Notes: generated by a model from the sequence alone, not told the origin. A stretch of DNA of 64,000 bases from Halomonas sp. BDJS001 (GCF_026104355.1 NZ_CP110535.1:1116001-1180000), one strand, 5' to 3'. Shown: positions 43,971 to 51,647, counted from the stretch's first letter. A program made the numbers and translations.

Positions 43971-44345
43971 TTAGAAGCATGGAGCCGGACAGATGCTCAA
44001 CACACCCATAACCTCTTGGTGGGAAAGCACGACAGGCAAGCGCTGAGGGCGCTTAGCCCGGCTAAAATTACCAATCTCACCCAGCGGTTGATCTAGAACG
44101 TGGCGATAAAGAAATACGATGGCGTTGAGTGCCTGGTTTTGTGTTGCCGCAGCAACACGCCTCTCTATCGCAAGATATTCTAAAAATTGCCGCACTTCAT
44201 TGCCCGCCATGGTGGCAGGATGCCGCATTCTGTGGAAACGAATGAAAAAGCGAATCCAGTAGCAATAGGTTTTCTCAGTGCGAAGGCTATAGCGCTTGAC
44301 TGTGAGGGCAGCTTTCACCCTCTCCATCAGTTTCATAGATTGCAC
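43971..44345 (-). pseudogene. intI: Integron integrase IntI, C-terminally truncated
   Basis: The 124-aa product is the N-terminal SAM-like domain of an integron tyrosine recombinase, with YSLRTEKTYCYWIRFFIRFH, the typical EVRQFLEYLAIERRVAAATQ, and ALNAIVFLYRHVLDQPLGEI. It ends shortly after VVLSHQEVMGVLS, where the catalytic domain should begin, and then reads SICPAPCF to a stop. The Arg-His-Tyr residues are therefore gone and the protein cannot recombine. Full-length IntI is about 320-340 aa. It reads away from the cassette array, as intI genes do. Confidence 0.85.
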
Positions 44346-44360
44346 CCACGTGGCTTTTAG

Positions 44361-44376
44361 CTGATTTTATATACAG
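44361..44376 (-). promoter_or_regulatory. LexA box upstream of intI
   Basis: CTG-N10-CAG with an AT-rich core (CTGTATATAAAATCAG on the minus strand) lies 16 bp before the intI start. SOS control of integron integrases by LexA is established. Confidence 0.7.
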
Positions 44377-44418
44377 TATTATTGAAAATAGCAAATCGCG
44401 CAAGCACGCGAATTTTGT

Positions 44419-44497
44419 CTATACCGCCAAATTTTGCTTTGCTCTCAGGGGAATCAATGGGGTAGAGTCAAATGGTAGGCTACAAAACCCCAATGAA
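44419..44497 (+). promoter_or_regulatory. Promoter-like segment B, candidate cassette promoter Pc
   Basis: TTGCTC (44439-44444) and TAGAGT (44463-44468), 18 bp apart, point toward the cassettes. The segment is related to segment A at 43535-43610. Its place between intI and attI is that of a Pc promoter. Confidence 0.45.
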
Positions 44498-44527
44498 TGC
44501 GCCGTCACGTTCATTGAGGTTTTGTAG
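44480..44527. repeat. 18-bp inverted repeat beside attI
   Basis: CTACAAAACCCCAATGAA and TTCATTGAGGTTTTGTAG are complementary at 17 of 18 positions around a 12-nt loop. It lies 18 bp before the attI crossover point. Confidence 0.75.
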
Positions 44528-44544
44528 CTGGGTGTAGAATCACT

Positions 44545-44551
44545 GTTAAGC
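44545..44551 (+). other. Integron attI-type crossover site GTTAAGC
   Basis: The heptamer fits the GTTRRRY crossover consensus and marks the junction between the intI leader and the first cassette. Confidence 0.6.
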
Positions 44552-44560
44552 AGAAAATTT

Positions 44561-44650
44561 GGTGCTGTCGTCTAGCGGTCCAAGACGCCCGCCGATTATG
44601 TCGGATTGTGAAAGCGGGAAACTGAGGTTCGAATCTTCACGGCACCACCA
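44561..44650 (+). tRNA. tRNA-like gene with a 21-nt anticodon loop
   Basis: The segment folds as a tRNA with 7-bp acceptor stem GGTGCTG/CGGCACC, D-arm GTCT-AGCGGTCCA-AGAC (GG present), anticodon stem CCCGC/GCGGG, 4-nt variable loop and T-arm TGAGG-TTCGAAT-CTTCA. A is the discriminator base, followed by an encoded CCA. The anticodon loop (44593-44613) has 21 nt instead of 7, and a small hairpin (CCGA-TTATG-TCGG) is possible inside it. No anticodon can be assigned. The D-arm resembles tRNA-Glu. It begins 10 nt after the attI site, in the first cassette. Confidence 0.7.
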
Positions 44651-44665
44651 TTACATGAGTAAGTT

Positions 44666-45469
44666 ATGGAAAGTGAAGGTCTCAAGCAATTCTTAGAGGT
44701 TGTTGGCGATGCTGTGCATTCGGTTAACACAATCTGTGTTGGCTTGGCTGCTGTGCGAGAAGGGACTGTCAAGAAACCTGATGAACTAACAATTGGCTGG
44801 AAAAGTTCTAATCCAGAGACATCTGCCTCAAAGGCCAGGATATTTGCTCTCCGAGCATCACTGGTTTTCGTTGAAGAAGCGCTTCTAAAGTACCTTGATT
44901 TCCTCAAAGATTGTTCAACTGAAAACGAGAGGCTATATAAGGCGCTATCTAGCGAGGGAGCAGCGGACCGGGTTGTTGAAGTGTCCAAGTATCTTTCAGA
45001 TGCTGAGCCTTATTGGTGGCCGATGGTTGTTCTGCTAGTGCGATGGCGAAATAGGGTCGTCCATAATGCGAAAATTGGATTGGCTCCGCTTCAGAGGAAA
45101 ATTCTCCTTGAACACGAGGAGATTATTAAGCAGAGGCACGCGGGCATTGATATACAGAAAACCTTAGAAAATTTCGACTCTAGCCAGATAACTCTGAAGG
45201 ACTTCACGACCCTCATTGCAATTACAGTCCGCTATGTGCGAGCGCTTGATGAACAACTTGAGCCTCAGCTACACACGATGCAGGGCTTCATTTCCCGGTT
45301 GGAGCAACGAGGGTTGATAGAGGTTTTTGATAACGTGATGAAAGCAAACGGAGAGTCTACGCGGAGACGTAAGCTGCGGTCCTTTTTGGAAACTGAATTT
45401 TCAAAAATACCGGATAATTTTTTCGAGGACATTTTTCATCATGGGCCAATCCGCCAGAATAATGCTTAA
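44666..45469 (+). CDS. Cassette protein with HEPN-like Rx4H motif
   Basis: I do not recognise the family of this 267-aa protein. Residues 126-134 read RWRNRVVHN, the Rx4H catalytic motif of HEPN ribonucleases (R128, N129, H133), within a helical region. Helices 55-80 and 100-120 would form the rest of a HEPN bundle. The C-terminal part is helical and ends in RQNNA. HEPN proteins often cut RNA in toxin and defence systems. It lies 16 bp after the tRNA-like gene and its stop is inside the next attC site, so both belong to one cassette. Confidence 0.75.
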   Translation: MESEGLKQFLEVVGDAVHSVNTICVGLAAVREGTVKKPDELTIGWKSSNPETSASKARIFALRASLVFVEEALLKYLDFLKDCSTENERLYKALSSEGAADRVVEVSKYLSDAEPYWWPMVVLLVRWRNRVVHNAKIGLAPLQRKILLEHEEIIKQRHAGIDIQKTLENFDSSQITLKDFTTLIAITVRYVRALDEQLEPQLHTMQGFISRLEQRGLIEVFDNVMKANGESTRRRKLRSFLETEFSKIPDNFFEDIFHHGPIRQNNA

Positions 45470-45541
45470 CAATCGGCTGCATGGCGACCGATTTTCCGCC
45501 GCTGCGCGGCTCCAAACCGGCGCATGAGCCGGGCGTTAGAT
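45464..45541 (+). other. attC site 1
   Basis: It starts with GCTTAAC and ends with GTTAGAT, spanning 78 bp of imperfect palindrome (CGGCT...CCGGCGCATGAGCC). It closes the HEPN cassette. Confidence 0.8.
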
Positions 45542-45564
45542 TTTAAAAAAGGAAGTTTGTTTCC

Positions 45565-46074
45565 ATGCTCCCAGTTCAGACCATTGAAGAGCTAATTAGC
45601 GAGTCCTACGTCAGTGCGATTGTCGCTCGGTCTGGCTTTGTGCCGAATTCGATTTCAAAGGACTTTGGTATTGATCTTGAAGTTCGCAATATAACTTCCT
45701 ATGGAAACAAGCGTATTGATATGGGCGCATTTCTTTCGCTGCAGCTTAAAGCAAGCGTAAATTGGTCTCTGGAAGATGACTATGTTGTCTACGATATGGA
45801 AGCCGATGCATTCAATCGACTCGTTTTCAGGCGGGATCAGTCAGCTTTGCCATGTGCTCTGGTTTTGTGCTGTCTACCAGATGATAAATCTTTGTGGATG
45901 GCCGCGTGTGAAGACGAGTTGACCATAAAAAAATGCTGTTACTATTACTTCGTCGAAGGGCCTGAATCCCCCAACTCAAGCTCGAAGCGTATTAGAATAC
46001 CTAGAGATCAATTGCTTACGCCAGAATCATTGCTGGGCCTTAAAGAAAAGCTACTCATGGGAGCTGTCTCATGA
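45565..46074 (+). CDS. DUF4365-type nuclease-like protein (cassette)
   Basis: The 169-aa protein resembles the DUF4365 family, whose fold is PD-(D/E)xK-like. The expected motif is visible: D37 in DFGIDLEVR, then Q60 and K62 in LSLQLKASVNW. Such domains act as nucleases in defence genes. It overlaps the next gene by 4 bp (ATGA), showing translational coupling. Base composition is lower in GC than the flanking chromosome. It is the first of three genes in one cassette with a SIR2-like gene. Confidence 0.75.
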   Translation: MLPVQTIEELISESYVSAIVARSGFVPNSISKDFGIDLEVRNITSYGNKRIDMGAFLSLQLKASVNWSLEDDYVVYDMEADAFNRLVFRRDQSALPCALVLCCLPDDKSLWMAACEDELTIKKCCYYYFVEGPESPNSSSKRIRIPRDQLLTPESLLGLKEKLLMGAVS

Positions 46075-47210
46075 TTCGCTCGGGAAATAATATTTTGGAG
46101 AATATAGATCGAGTCAGGTTATTTGATCTAAAAAACTACCTTTATAGAAAGGGTTGGCAGCAAATTGCAACCAACGGCGAAAAATGGCAGGTCTTCAAGC
46201 TCGATGTGGATTTGGATCAATCGCTGGAGCTTATCCTGCCAGGCAGCGAATCATTCATCGATTTCAGAGAGCGTATTCAACAATCGATAGAAGCTCTTTC
46301 TCAGATTGAGGACAAGCCAGTATCTGAAATACTTTCAGGATTGATGGTTGAAAATGCTGACTCAGTGAAGCTGCGACTTCAAGTTCCTGACTCTGTCAGC
46401 TCGTTGCCTATTGATGACGCTTCTAAGCATATTAAGGCAATTAGAAATCTTTTTTTATATTCTGGGTGCTCTGAAATAAAAAGTTTTCCTCACTTTGAAC
46501 AGCCGTTACCAGCCGCTCAAGATTATCTTGGTGACTTTGAATTTTGCCATACTTTCCGAGGAAGCTTTGGATTTGAAGTGTCTAGTGCAATTATTAAAGA
46601 AAAAGAGGATCGAGACCTATTTGAGCTGCCGGTAAATAGACGTATTGTTGAAAGAATAGCTAGAGGCCTCGTGGCTCTCGATAGTGCGGTTCGTAATGAT
46701 GATCCCGATATCCTGATTTCGTCCTACGAAAGAGCGCTAAATGCTCGCATGTGCGATGCATTAGCTCAAATTGGTCTTGGTGGCGAGTTAAATTTTGGCG
46801 TAGACATCGATTGGGCCACCATATTAGAACCGTCTGAGGATGTCGTTTCGTTCCGCAGTGTAACTGTAGGAGAAGCTCAAATTAGCATGCTCAGCTATGC
46901 ATCCGAAAAATTGAAGATTGTCGAGCCAACAGCGCAGCAAATATCTGGGCGAGTAGTTAATTTACATTGTGTTGCGAACCCCTCTGAGGGGAGTGCGAGA
47001 CGGACAGTAGCTATTAAGGTTGATCATTCAGATCATGGCCTGATTGAGGTTCGTTTGGCACTTGGTCCTGACTCCTATTTAAGGGCTTTAAAAGCACATT
47101 CCGAGGGAAGGGAGTTGGTAGCGTCCGGTCAGTTACAAAGGAAAGGCAACACCTGGAGCTTGGACGCTATAACTTCGGTTCAGGAAGGCCAACAATCTAC
47201 AAAGCGTTAG
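46071..47210 (+). CDS. Unknown protein of the three-gene cassette
   Basis: I do not recognise this 379-aa protein. It is predicted to be cytosolic and has a mixed alpha/beta look. Residues about 290-370 (SGRVVNLHC to WSLDAITSV) read as a beta-rich, possibly OB-fold-like domain. No catalytic motif is clear. It overlaps the DUF4365 gene by 4 bp and lies 13 bp before the SIR2-like gene, so a joint function is likely. The final codons overlap GTTAGGC, which resembles an attC end but is probably chance. Confidence 0.7.
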   Translation: MIRSGNNILENIDRVRLFDLKNYLYRKGWQQIATNGEKWQVFKLDVDLDQSLELILPGSESFIDFRERIQQSIEALSQIEDKPVSEILSGLMVENADSVKLRLQVPDSVSSLPIDDASKHIKAIRNLFLYSGCSEIKSFPHFEQPLPAAQDYLGDFEFCHTFRGSFGFEVSSAIIKEKEDRDLFELPVNRRIVERIARGLVALDSAVRNDDPDILISSYERALNARMCDALAQIGLGGELNFGVDIDWATILEPSEDVVSFRSVTVGEAQISMLSYASEKLKIVEPTAQQISGRVVNLHCVANPSEGSARRTVAIKVDHSDHGLIEVRLALGPDSYLRALKAHSEGRELVASGQLQRKGNTWSLDAITSVQEGQQSTKR

Positions 47211-47223
47211 GCCTGAACTGATC

Positions 47224-48474
47224 ATGGGTGGAGTTGGTAAGAAATTAAAGGGAAAAAGGCTCAAGCAAGCTTTGATGGATCTTTCTAAAAATAAAGAGGT
47301 TGTAGGAATGAACAAAGAGCATCCTGGGTTTCGAATTTTTGTGCTTGGGGCTGGTTTCTCTGTTCCTGCCGGCCTGCCCACTGCGGCAGAATTGTACCCT
47401 GAAGTTGTTAGGCGAGTGGAGCGGCTGCATGGGAAAGATAATCGCTTTCATTGGGCGCTTCAGGACTATATAAATTACCGAAAAAGAAGCGATGGTGTTG
47501 AGTTGAGTGTCGAAAACATAGACTTGGAAGAGTTTATGTCCTATCTCGATATCGAGCATTTTCTGGGATTAGAGGGTGGCGATACCTTAAGTGAGCATGG
47601 TAATGCAGCTCAGTTATTCGTGAAAAGATTTATTGGCCAAATAATTCATGAGCGAACGCCAAGCAAAGACTCTTTGCCACAAGAATATTATGAGTTTGCT
47701 GAGAGGTTGTCACTAAATGATATTGTAATAACTCTTAATTATGATGTGGTGCTTGAACGGGCTCTTGATCATGTTGGAAAGCCTTATCGGCTCTTTCCTC
47801 ATCGATACAGCAAGATCGGTGACGGATTTAATACGGTAGACGACTCCAGAGACGAAGTTACGATATTAAAGCTGCATGGCTCTTTAGATTGGTTTAGCAA
47901 TAAGTCCTACCTTCACGGCTTGGATGCTTTTAAAAAACAAGGTGTGGATGGGGCACCTAATGATCCTATTTTCAATAACAATGATAAGTACGGCCACTGC
48001 CCGTTAGTTGATGGTCCTAGAAATGAGGATGATCCGCTATTAAATATATATAGGTTAAAGAACATAGACCGTTTCTATGGAAATTATGATCCACCAGCTG
48101 TACCCATGATTCTTTCCCCTTCGCATATGAAAATTGTCTATGCCAATCCATTTCTGGATTTTTGGTGGGGTTGGGGGCGTGCCGGTGGTATGAACTTGGG
48201 TGTGTCAATTATCGGGTTTTCCCTCCCCTTACATGATGACTACCTTCGTATATGTCTCTATAGAATGGTATCTAATTTCCAAGGCGTATACTGGGACCAA
48301 CCTCTTCTAGATTGGTATAAAAATCACGTAAAGCTTGTTGACTATAGAACCGACGAAAAAAGCAAAGATGAGTTGCTAGAAAGATATCGGTTTATTGATT
48401 ATGAGAAAGCAGATGTCTATACAGATGGCTTTTCTAAGGATGCAGTCGATTTTATTTTTAGTCAATCGAGATGA
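47224..48474 (+). CDS. SIR2-like domain protein (candidate NADase effector)
   Basis: The 416-aa protein belongs to the SIR2-like group often found in antiphage systems. Motifs are LGAGFSVPAGLPTAAEL (NAD-binding GAGFS, residues 42-46), TLNYDVVLERAL (N172-D174) and KLHGSLDW (H218). In other SIR2 systems the enzyme depletes NAD in infected cells; this role is inferred. The start is ATG 47224. ATG 47308, with AGAGG upstream, would remove 28 residues and begin just before the SIR2 domain. An attC site follows its stop codon. Confidence 0.85.
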   Translation: MGGVGKKLKGKRLKQALMDLSKNKEVVGMNKEHPGFRIFVLGAGFSVPAGLPTAAELYPEVVRRVERLHGKDNRFHWALQDYINYRKRSDGVELSVENIDLEEFMSYLDIEHFLGLEGGDTLSEHGNAAQLFVKRFIGQIIHERTPSKDSLPQEYYEFAERLSLNDIVITLNYDVVLERALDHVGKPYRLFPHRYSKIGDGFNTVDDSRDEVTILKLHGSLDWFSNKSYLHGLDAFKKQGVDGAPNDPIFNNNDKYGHCPLVDGPRNEDDPLLNIYRLKNIDRFYGNYDPPAVPMILSPSHMKIVYANPFLDFWWGWGRAGGMNLGVSIIGFSLPLHDDYLRICLYRMVSNFQGVYWDQPLLDWYKNHVKLVDYRTDEKSKDELLERYRFIDYEKADVYTDGFSKDAVDFIFSQSR

Positions 48475-48546
48475 GTCTAACAAGTTGCTACACGCGGATA
48501 AATTACTCGCTGCACTCCTAATTTACCGGTGAGCAAAGCGTTAGTT
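48475..48546 (+). other. attC site 2
   Basis: The 72-bp site runs from GTCTAAC to GTTAGTT. It ends the three-gene cassette. Confidence 0.8.
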
Positions 48547-48577
48547 GGTATTATCCATTGTCGGAGTTCATAGAAGA

Positions 48578-49435
48578 GTGAAAGATAAAAGAATATTTAA
48601 AATTGAGCTTCCGTCGGTTGATGTTTTAGGCGTAAGAAGCATTGAAAAGCGTACAAATGGAGATGTTGTCGAAACTCGAGCGGGTAGTTTTACTCATAAA
48701 TATATCGCACCGTTTTTCTTGATCGTAGAAGATAATCTAGCAAAACAAGTTATAGATGTTATCGCTTCTGAGTTCACTAGCTTGCCGAGAAAATATATCC
48801 TTTCCGGAGTCTGGGTCAATCAAGCTGCCTGCTTGCTTGGATTTTTGATGTACGCCAAAGAGCTAGAGAGCACTAACGTCCCACAATTTTCCATTCTGTC
48901 TATTGATGATGGAGATATACAAAAAGAGGAGAAAGAGAAAAGACTCAACAAATTATTAAAAGGTAACTATTTTGGAGAGGAACTCGGAGTCGCGAAAAAG
49001 CTCTTGTCTGAGCTGATGTTATCTTTTAACTTAGAGTATTTGGATCGTAATGTAAAAAAAGGGCTGCCAGAATATAACCATAAGAAATGGTTTGAAGAGA
49101 TAGATAAAGAAGTTATTCTCTCTATTGATAAGCCGTCTAATCTACATGAAGAACGGAAAGTTGAAAGCTTGCTAGAGCTTATTAAGTTCTCTAAATCAAT
49201 AGAGTTGAATGATTATCACAGCTATTACGAAGAGCTAAGAAAATTTCGTCCAAGCAATACTTTGGATTTATTCCATATGACCGAATTCTTCGTTCTAAAT
49301 GCCATAAAGAAATACAATAAAGTCAAATGGGATGCATATGTTGGGCGCATTAGGGATGCCCTAGTTGATGTAAAGGAAGAAAATAGGAAGAGGTTCGTTG
49401 AGGCCGATATGTACTTCAACAAAAGAAACAACTAA
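48578..49435 (+). CDS. Unknown cassette protein
   Basis: I do not recognise this 285-aa protein. It is soluble, rich in Lys and Glu, and low in GC. GTG 48578 (preceded by GGAG at about 11 nt) is a likelier start than the TTG at 48545, which lies in the attC site. No membrane helix or catalytic motif is evident. A helical C-terminal half begins near residue 175. Its stop lies within the attC3 core. It could be defence-related by context. Confidence 0.6.
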   Translation: MKDKRIFKIELPSVDVLGVRSIEKRTNGDVVETRAGSFTHKYIAPFFLIVEDNLAKQVIDVIASEFTSLPRKYILSGVWVNQAACLLGFLMYAKELESTNVPQFSILSIDDGDIQKEEKEKRLNKLLKGNYFGEELGVAKKLLSELMLSFNLEYLDRNVKKGLPEYNHKKWFEEIDKEVILSIDKPSNLHEERKVESLLELIKFSKSIELNDYHSYYEELRKFRPSNTLDLFHMTEFFVLNAIKKYNKVKWDAYVGRIRDALVDVKEENRKRFVEADMYFNKRNN

Positions 49436-49513
49436 CAATTGCAGGCACTGTGTCGGCTTTTTCGTTGCGGCTTCGCCTCCACTACAAAGCCGCACGTGCT
49501 GCAGGCGTTAAAG
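49430..49513 (+). other. attC site 3
   Basis: The 84-bp site runs from AACTAAC to GTTAAAG; its centre has the TCGTTGCGGCTTCGCC pattern, shared with the site at 52645-52729. Confidence 0.8.
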
Positions 49514-49524
49514 GAGAATCAGTT

Positions 49525-50145
49525 ATGACTTTAATGACCATCCTGTTATTCATACCAGCATGTTTTGCTTTGAACATGGCACCTGGTCCAAATAACTTGC
49601 TTTCGATGGCGAACGCAAAGCGCTACGGCATTAAGGCCGCCTGTTATGCTGGCTTAGGCCGTTTGGTCGCATTTGTGGGCATGATCACGCTTGCTGCTAC
49701 AGGGCTAGCAACAGTGCTGTATACATCTGAAAAATTATTTCTCGCTATAAAAGTAGTAGGAGGGCTCTATCTACTTTGGCTGGCCTTTCAGTTGTGGACT
49801 GCAGACCCAACCGCCGGTGGGAACGAAGCTCTGGGTGGAAAAAGCCTTTTCCAACTGGCGAGGCAAGAATTCTTTCTGGCGGCAGGGAACCCCAAGGCTA
49901 TTTTGATTTTTACAGCTTTCCTGCCTCAGTTTGTTGACCCTACAGGCTCTGTTGGATTCCAATTCTTGATATTAGGTGTGCTGTTTTTAATGCTTGAGTG
50001 GGTAGCAATAGCCGGGTATGCATTTTTTGGCAAAGCGCTGCGCCATTGGTTCTCCCGCCCTTCTATGCGTCGCCTGTTCAATAGAGTTTGTGCTGGACTA
50101 CTTGGTAGTGCTGGGGTTGGGCTTTTACTGGCTCGTCGTGAATGA
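49525..50145 (+). CDS. LysE/RhtB-family exporter (cassette)
   Basis: The 206-aa inner-membrane protein has about six helices and the family start NMAPGPNNLLSMANAKRYG. Members export amino acids such as threonine, homoserine or lysine. The start is ATG 49525 after AAAGGAG; the longer frame upstream overlaps attC3. It is a single-gene cassette, with its stop in the next attC site. Confidence 0.9.
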   Translation: MTLMTILLFIPACFALNMAPGPNNLLSMANAKRYGIKAACYAGLGRLVAFVGMITLAATGLATVLYTSEKLFLAIKVVGGLYLLWLAFQLWTADPTAGGNEALGGKSLFQLARQEFFLAAGNPKAILIFTAFLPQFVDPTGSVGFQFLILGVLFLMLEWVAIAGYAFFGKALRHWFSRPSMRRLFNRVCAGLLGSAGVGLLLARRE

Positions 50146-50222
50146 ACTAACAAAGCAATTAAATTCGCTCCCTGCGGTCGCCGTACGCTCGTTCCTCGCT
50201 CCATATATTGCGAGCGTTAGGG
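50145..50222 (+). other. attC site 4
   Basis: The 78-bp site runs from AACTAAC to GTTAGGG and contains the inverted CGCTC/GAGCG arms. Confidence 0.75.
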
Positions 50223-50238
50223 AGTTACAGGAATTATT

Positions 50239-50763
50239 ATGCCAAACTGTCTATACCAGCTAGCGCAAGACTTTCAAACGCTCATCGTGGGATTCCTCGG
50301 ATTTTCAGGCGTAATATTCACTCTTTATATGAATGCACGCTTATCTAGAAAACAGTACGATCGCAACATTACTCACGAAGCAAAGACAATCAGGACAGCA
50401 CTTCACGCAGAGTTAGAACTGGCAAGAAGGGCTTTTGTTGGTATAGGCACACCAAGCGGCGACAGCAACGAAGATCAAGGGGCATTCTTTCCAGAGCATT
50501 ACTCCCAGTCAATTTATCAAAGCCTAATTTCAAAAATCGGCCTTTTATCACTAACCGAAATCTCCGCAGTCACAGAAGCTCACGCTTTGATCAGCGAGCT
50601 TCCTATACGACTTAATCTATTATCTTCAGGCCATCATGAGTCTTTCGAGCGCCCAGGGTACATTTACATTTCCGGTGAGCATGCAGAAACGGCTATGAGC
50701 ATTTATAGAAATTTTCTCCCAAAAATTGAACTCGCCGTAGAAGCATTGCAGCAATCGGCATAA
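50239..50763 (+). CDS. Unknown membrane-anchored cassette protein
   Basis: I do not recognise this 174-aa protein. It has one N-terminal membrane helix (TLIVGFLGFSGVIFTLYMNA, about 14-33), then a charged segment with positive residues and a helical cytosolic domain. The topology resembles small effector or sensor proteins of phage-defence gene sets, but there is no direct evidence. The start is ATG 50239 after AGGA. It is the only gene of its cassette. Confidence 0.65.
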   Translation: MPNCLYQLAQDFQTLIVGFLGFSGVIFTLYMNARLSRKQYDRNITHEAKTIRTALHAELELARRAFVGIGTPSGDSNEDQGAFFPEHYSQSIYQSLISKIGLLSLTEISAVTEAHALISELPIRLNLLSSGHHESFERPGYIYISGEHAETAMSIYRNFLPKIELAVEALQQSA

Positions 50764-50781
50764 TCACACAGTGTGGTACCC

Positions 50782-50857
50782 CCCTAACTAGTGGTTCAAG
50801 TCGTTCGCTTCGCTCACTGGGACGGGCTAAAGCCCGCCCCTTAACCAAACGTTAGTG
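50782..50857 (+). other. attC site 5
   Basis: The 76-bp site runs from CCCTAAC to GTTAGTG with GACGGGCTAAAGCCCGCC in the middle. Confidence 0.8.
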
Positions 50858-50858
50858 C

Positions 50859-51455
50859 ATGAGACATATGGAAATATTTTTGTTGAGACATGCTGAAACA
50901 GAATCAAATCGGGCTGGCTCACTTAGTTCGGGTTGTGAGGATACTTTGACACAGCTCGGGCATTGGCAGGCCCGAGCGATCGTCGACGGTCTTATGGAAT
51001 TTGAAATAGAGACTATCCTTTGCTCTCCTTACTCTAGAGCTTTGGATACGGTTGCACCTTTCGCTCAAGCTGCGTCGCTCGCTGTTGAAGTCCATCCTTG
51101 TTTAGCCGAAGGCCAGTTGATACTCGACAACCTAGTCTCTCACGAAGAGCCGATTTACATGCCCCACTCATCTGGCTATCTTCACCCAGCAGGTACTGAG
51201 CAAGCCGGTGCATTTCTCGGGCGTGTCATGCAGGCGCAAGAGATAATCTTCTCTCAAGCTGCATCTAAAATCTTGGTAGTGACTCACGGGCACATGATTC
51301 GGGAGTTGCTAAATAGTCTTCTGGCATTGCCAATAAAGACACGATTTCCCCACGACAACTGCGGGCTAAGCCTCATTTCTGTAGGGAAGGTCAACACAGT
51401 GGGCTTCCTAAATCGTGCCATGTGCTCTAACCAAACCGTGCACCGGAGGCCATAA
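50859..51455 (+). CDS. Histidine phosphatase-family protein (cassette)
   Basis: The 198-aa protein is a phosphoglycerate-mutase-like phosphatase, with the RHG-type motif as LLRHAETESNRAG, the Arg in CSPYSRALDT, and the second His in VVTHGHMIREL. The substrate is unknown. It starts at ATG 50859 or ATG 50868 directly after attC5. The last codons run into a degenerate attC-like end. Confidence 0.88.
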   Translation: MRHMEIFLLRHAETESNRAGSLSSGCEDTLTQLGHWQARAIVDGLMEFEIETILCSPYSRALDTVAPFAQAASLAVEVHPCLAEGQLILDNLVSHEEPIYMPHSSGYLHPAGTEQAGAFLGRVMQAQEIIFSQAASKILVVTHGHMIRELLNSLLALPIKTRFPHDNCGLSLISVGKVNTVGFLNRAMCSNQTVHRRP

Positions 51456-51489
51456 GCGTCGCTGACGGCCACTTCTGGCCCTGTTGACG
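51424..51489 (+). other. Degenerate attC-like site
   Basis: GCTCTAAC at the left and GTTGACG at the right are poorly complementary. The 66-bp spacing is right for attC. It precedes the resistance-gene remnants, so it is a probable decayed site. Confidence 0.4.
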
Positions 51490-51645
51490 GAAGAGGTGCT
51501 CCTGGAAGATATGGCAGCTACAGAGGTACCAGATGAAGCGAAGCAGGCACAGTCAGTCGTTGAAGCTGTGCTGGGTGATTCGATCATCGGCATTTATCTC
51601 TTCGGCTCTGCTGTCGTTGGTGGTTTAGAGCGAGATAGCGACGTT
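51484..51645 (+). pseudogene. Aminoglycoside adenylyltransferase-like fragment (N-terminal)
   Basis: The frame reads LGDSIIGIYLFGSAVVGGL then ERDSDV, matching the nucleotidyltransferase active-site start of ANT(3'')-type proteins (GSA and DSD). It stops at DSDV, where the sequence changes into unrelated codons. Only about 55 of over 250 residues remain, so it cannot work. Confidence 0.7.
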
Positions 51646-51647
51646 CC

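Noticed and set aside
47160-47212. Possible attC site at the junction of the unknown gene and the SIR2-like gene
   Set aside because: GTTAGGC is present, but no complementary left core exists at a workable distance and the two genes are otherwise tightly spaced.
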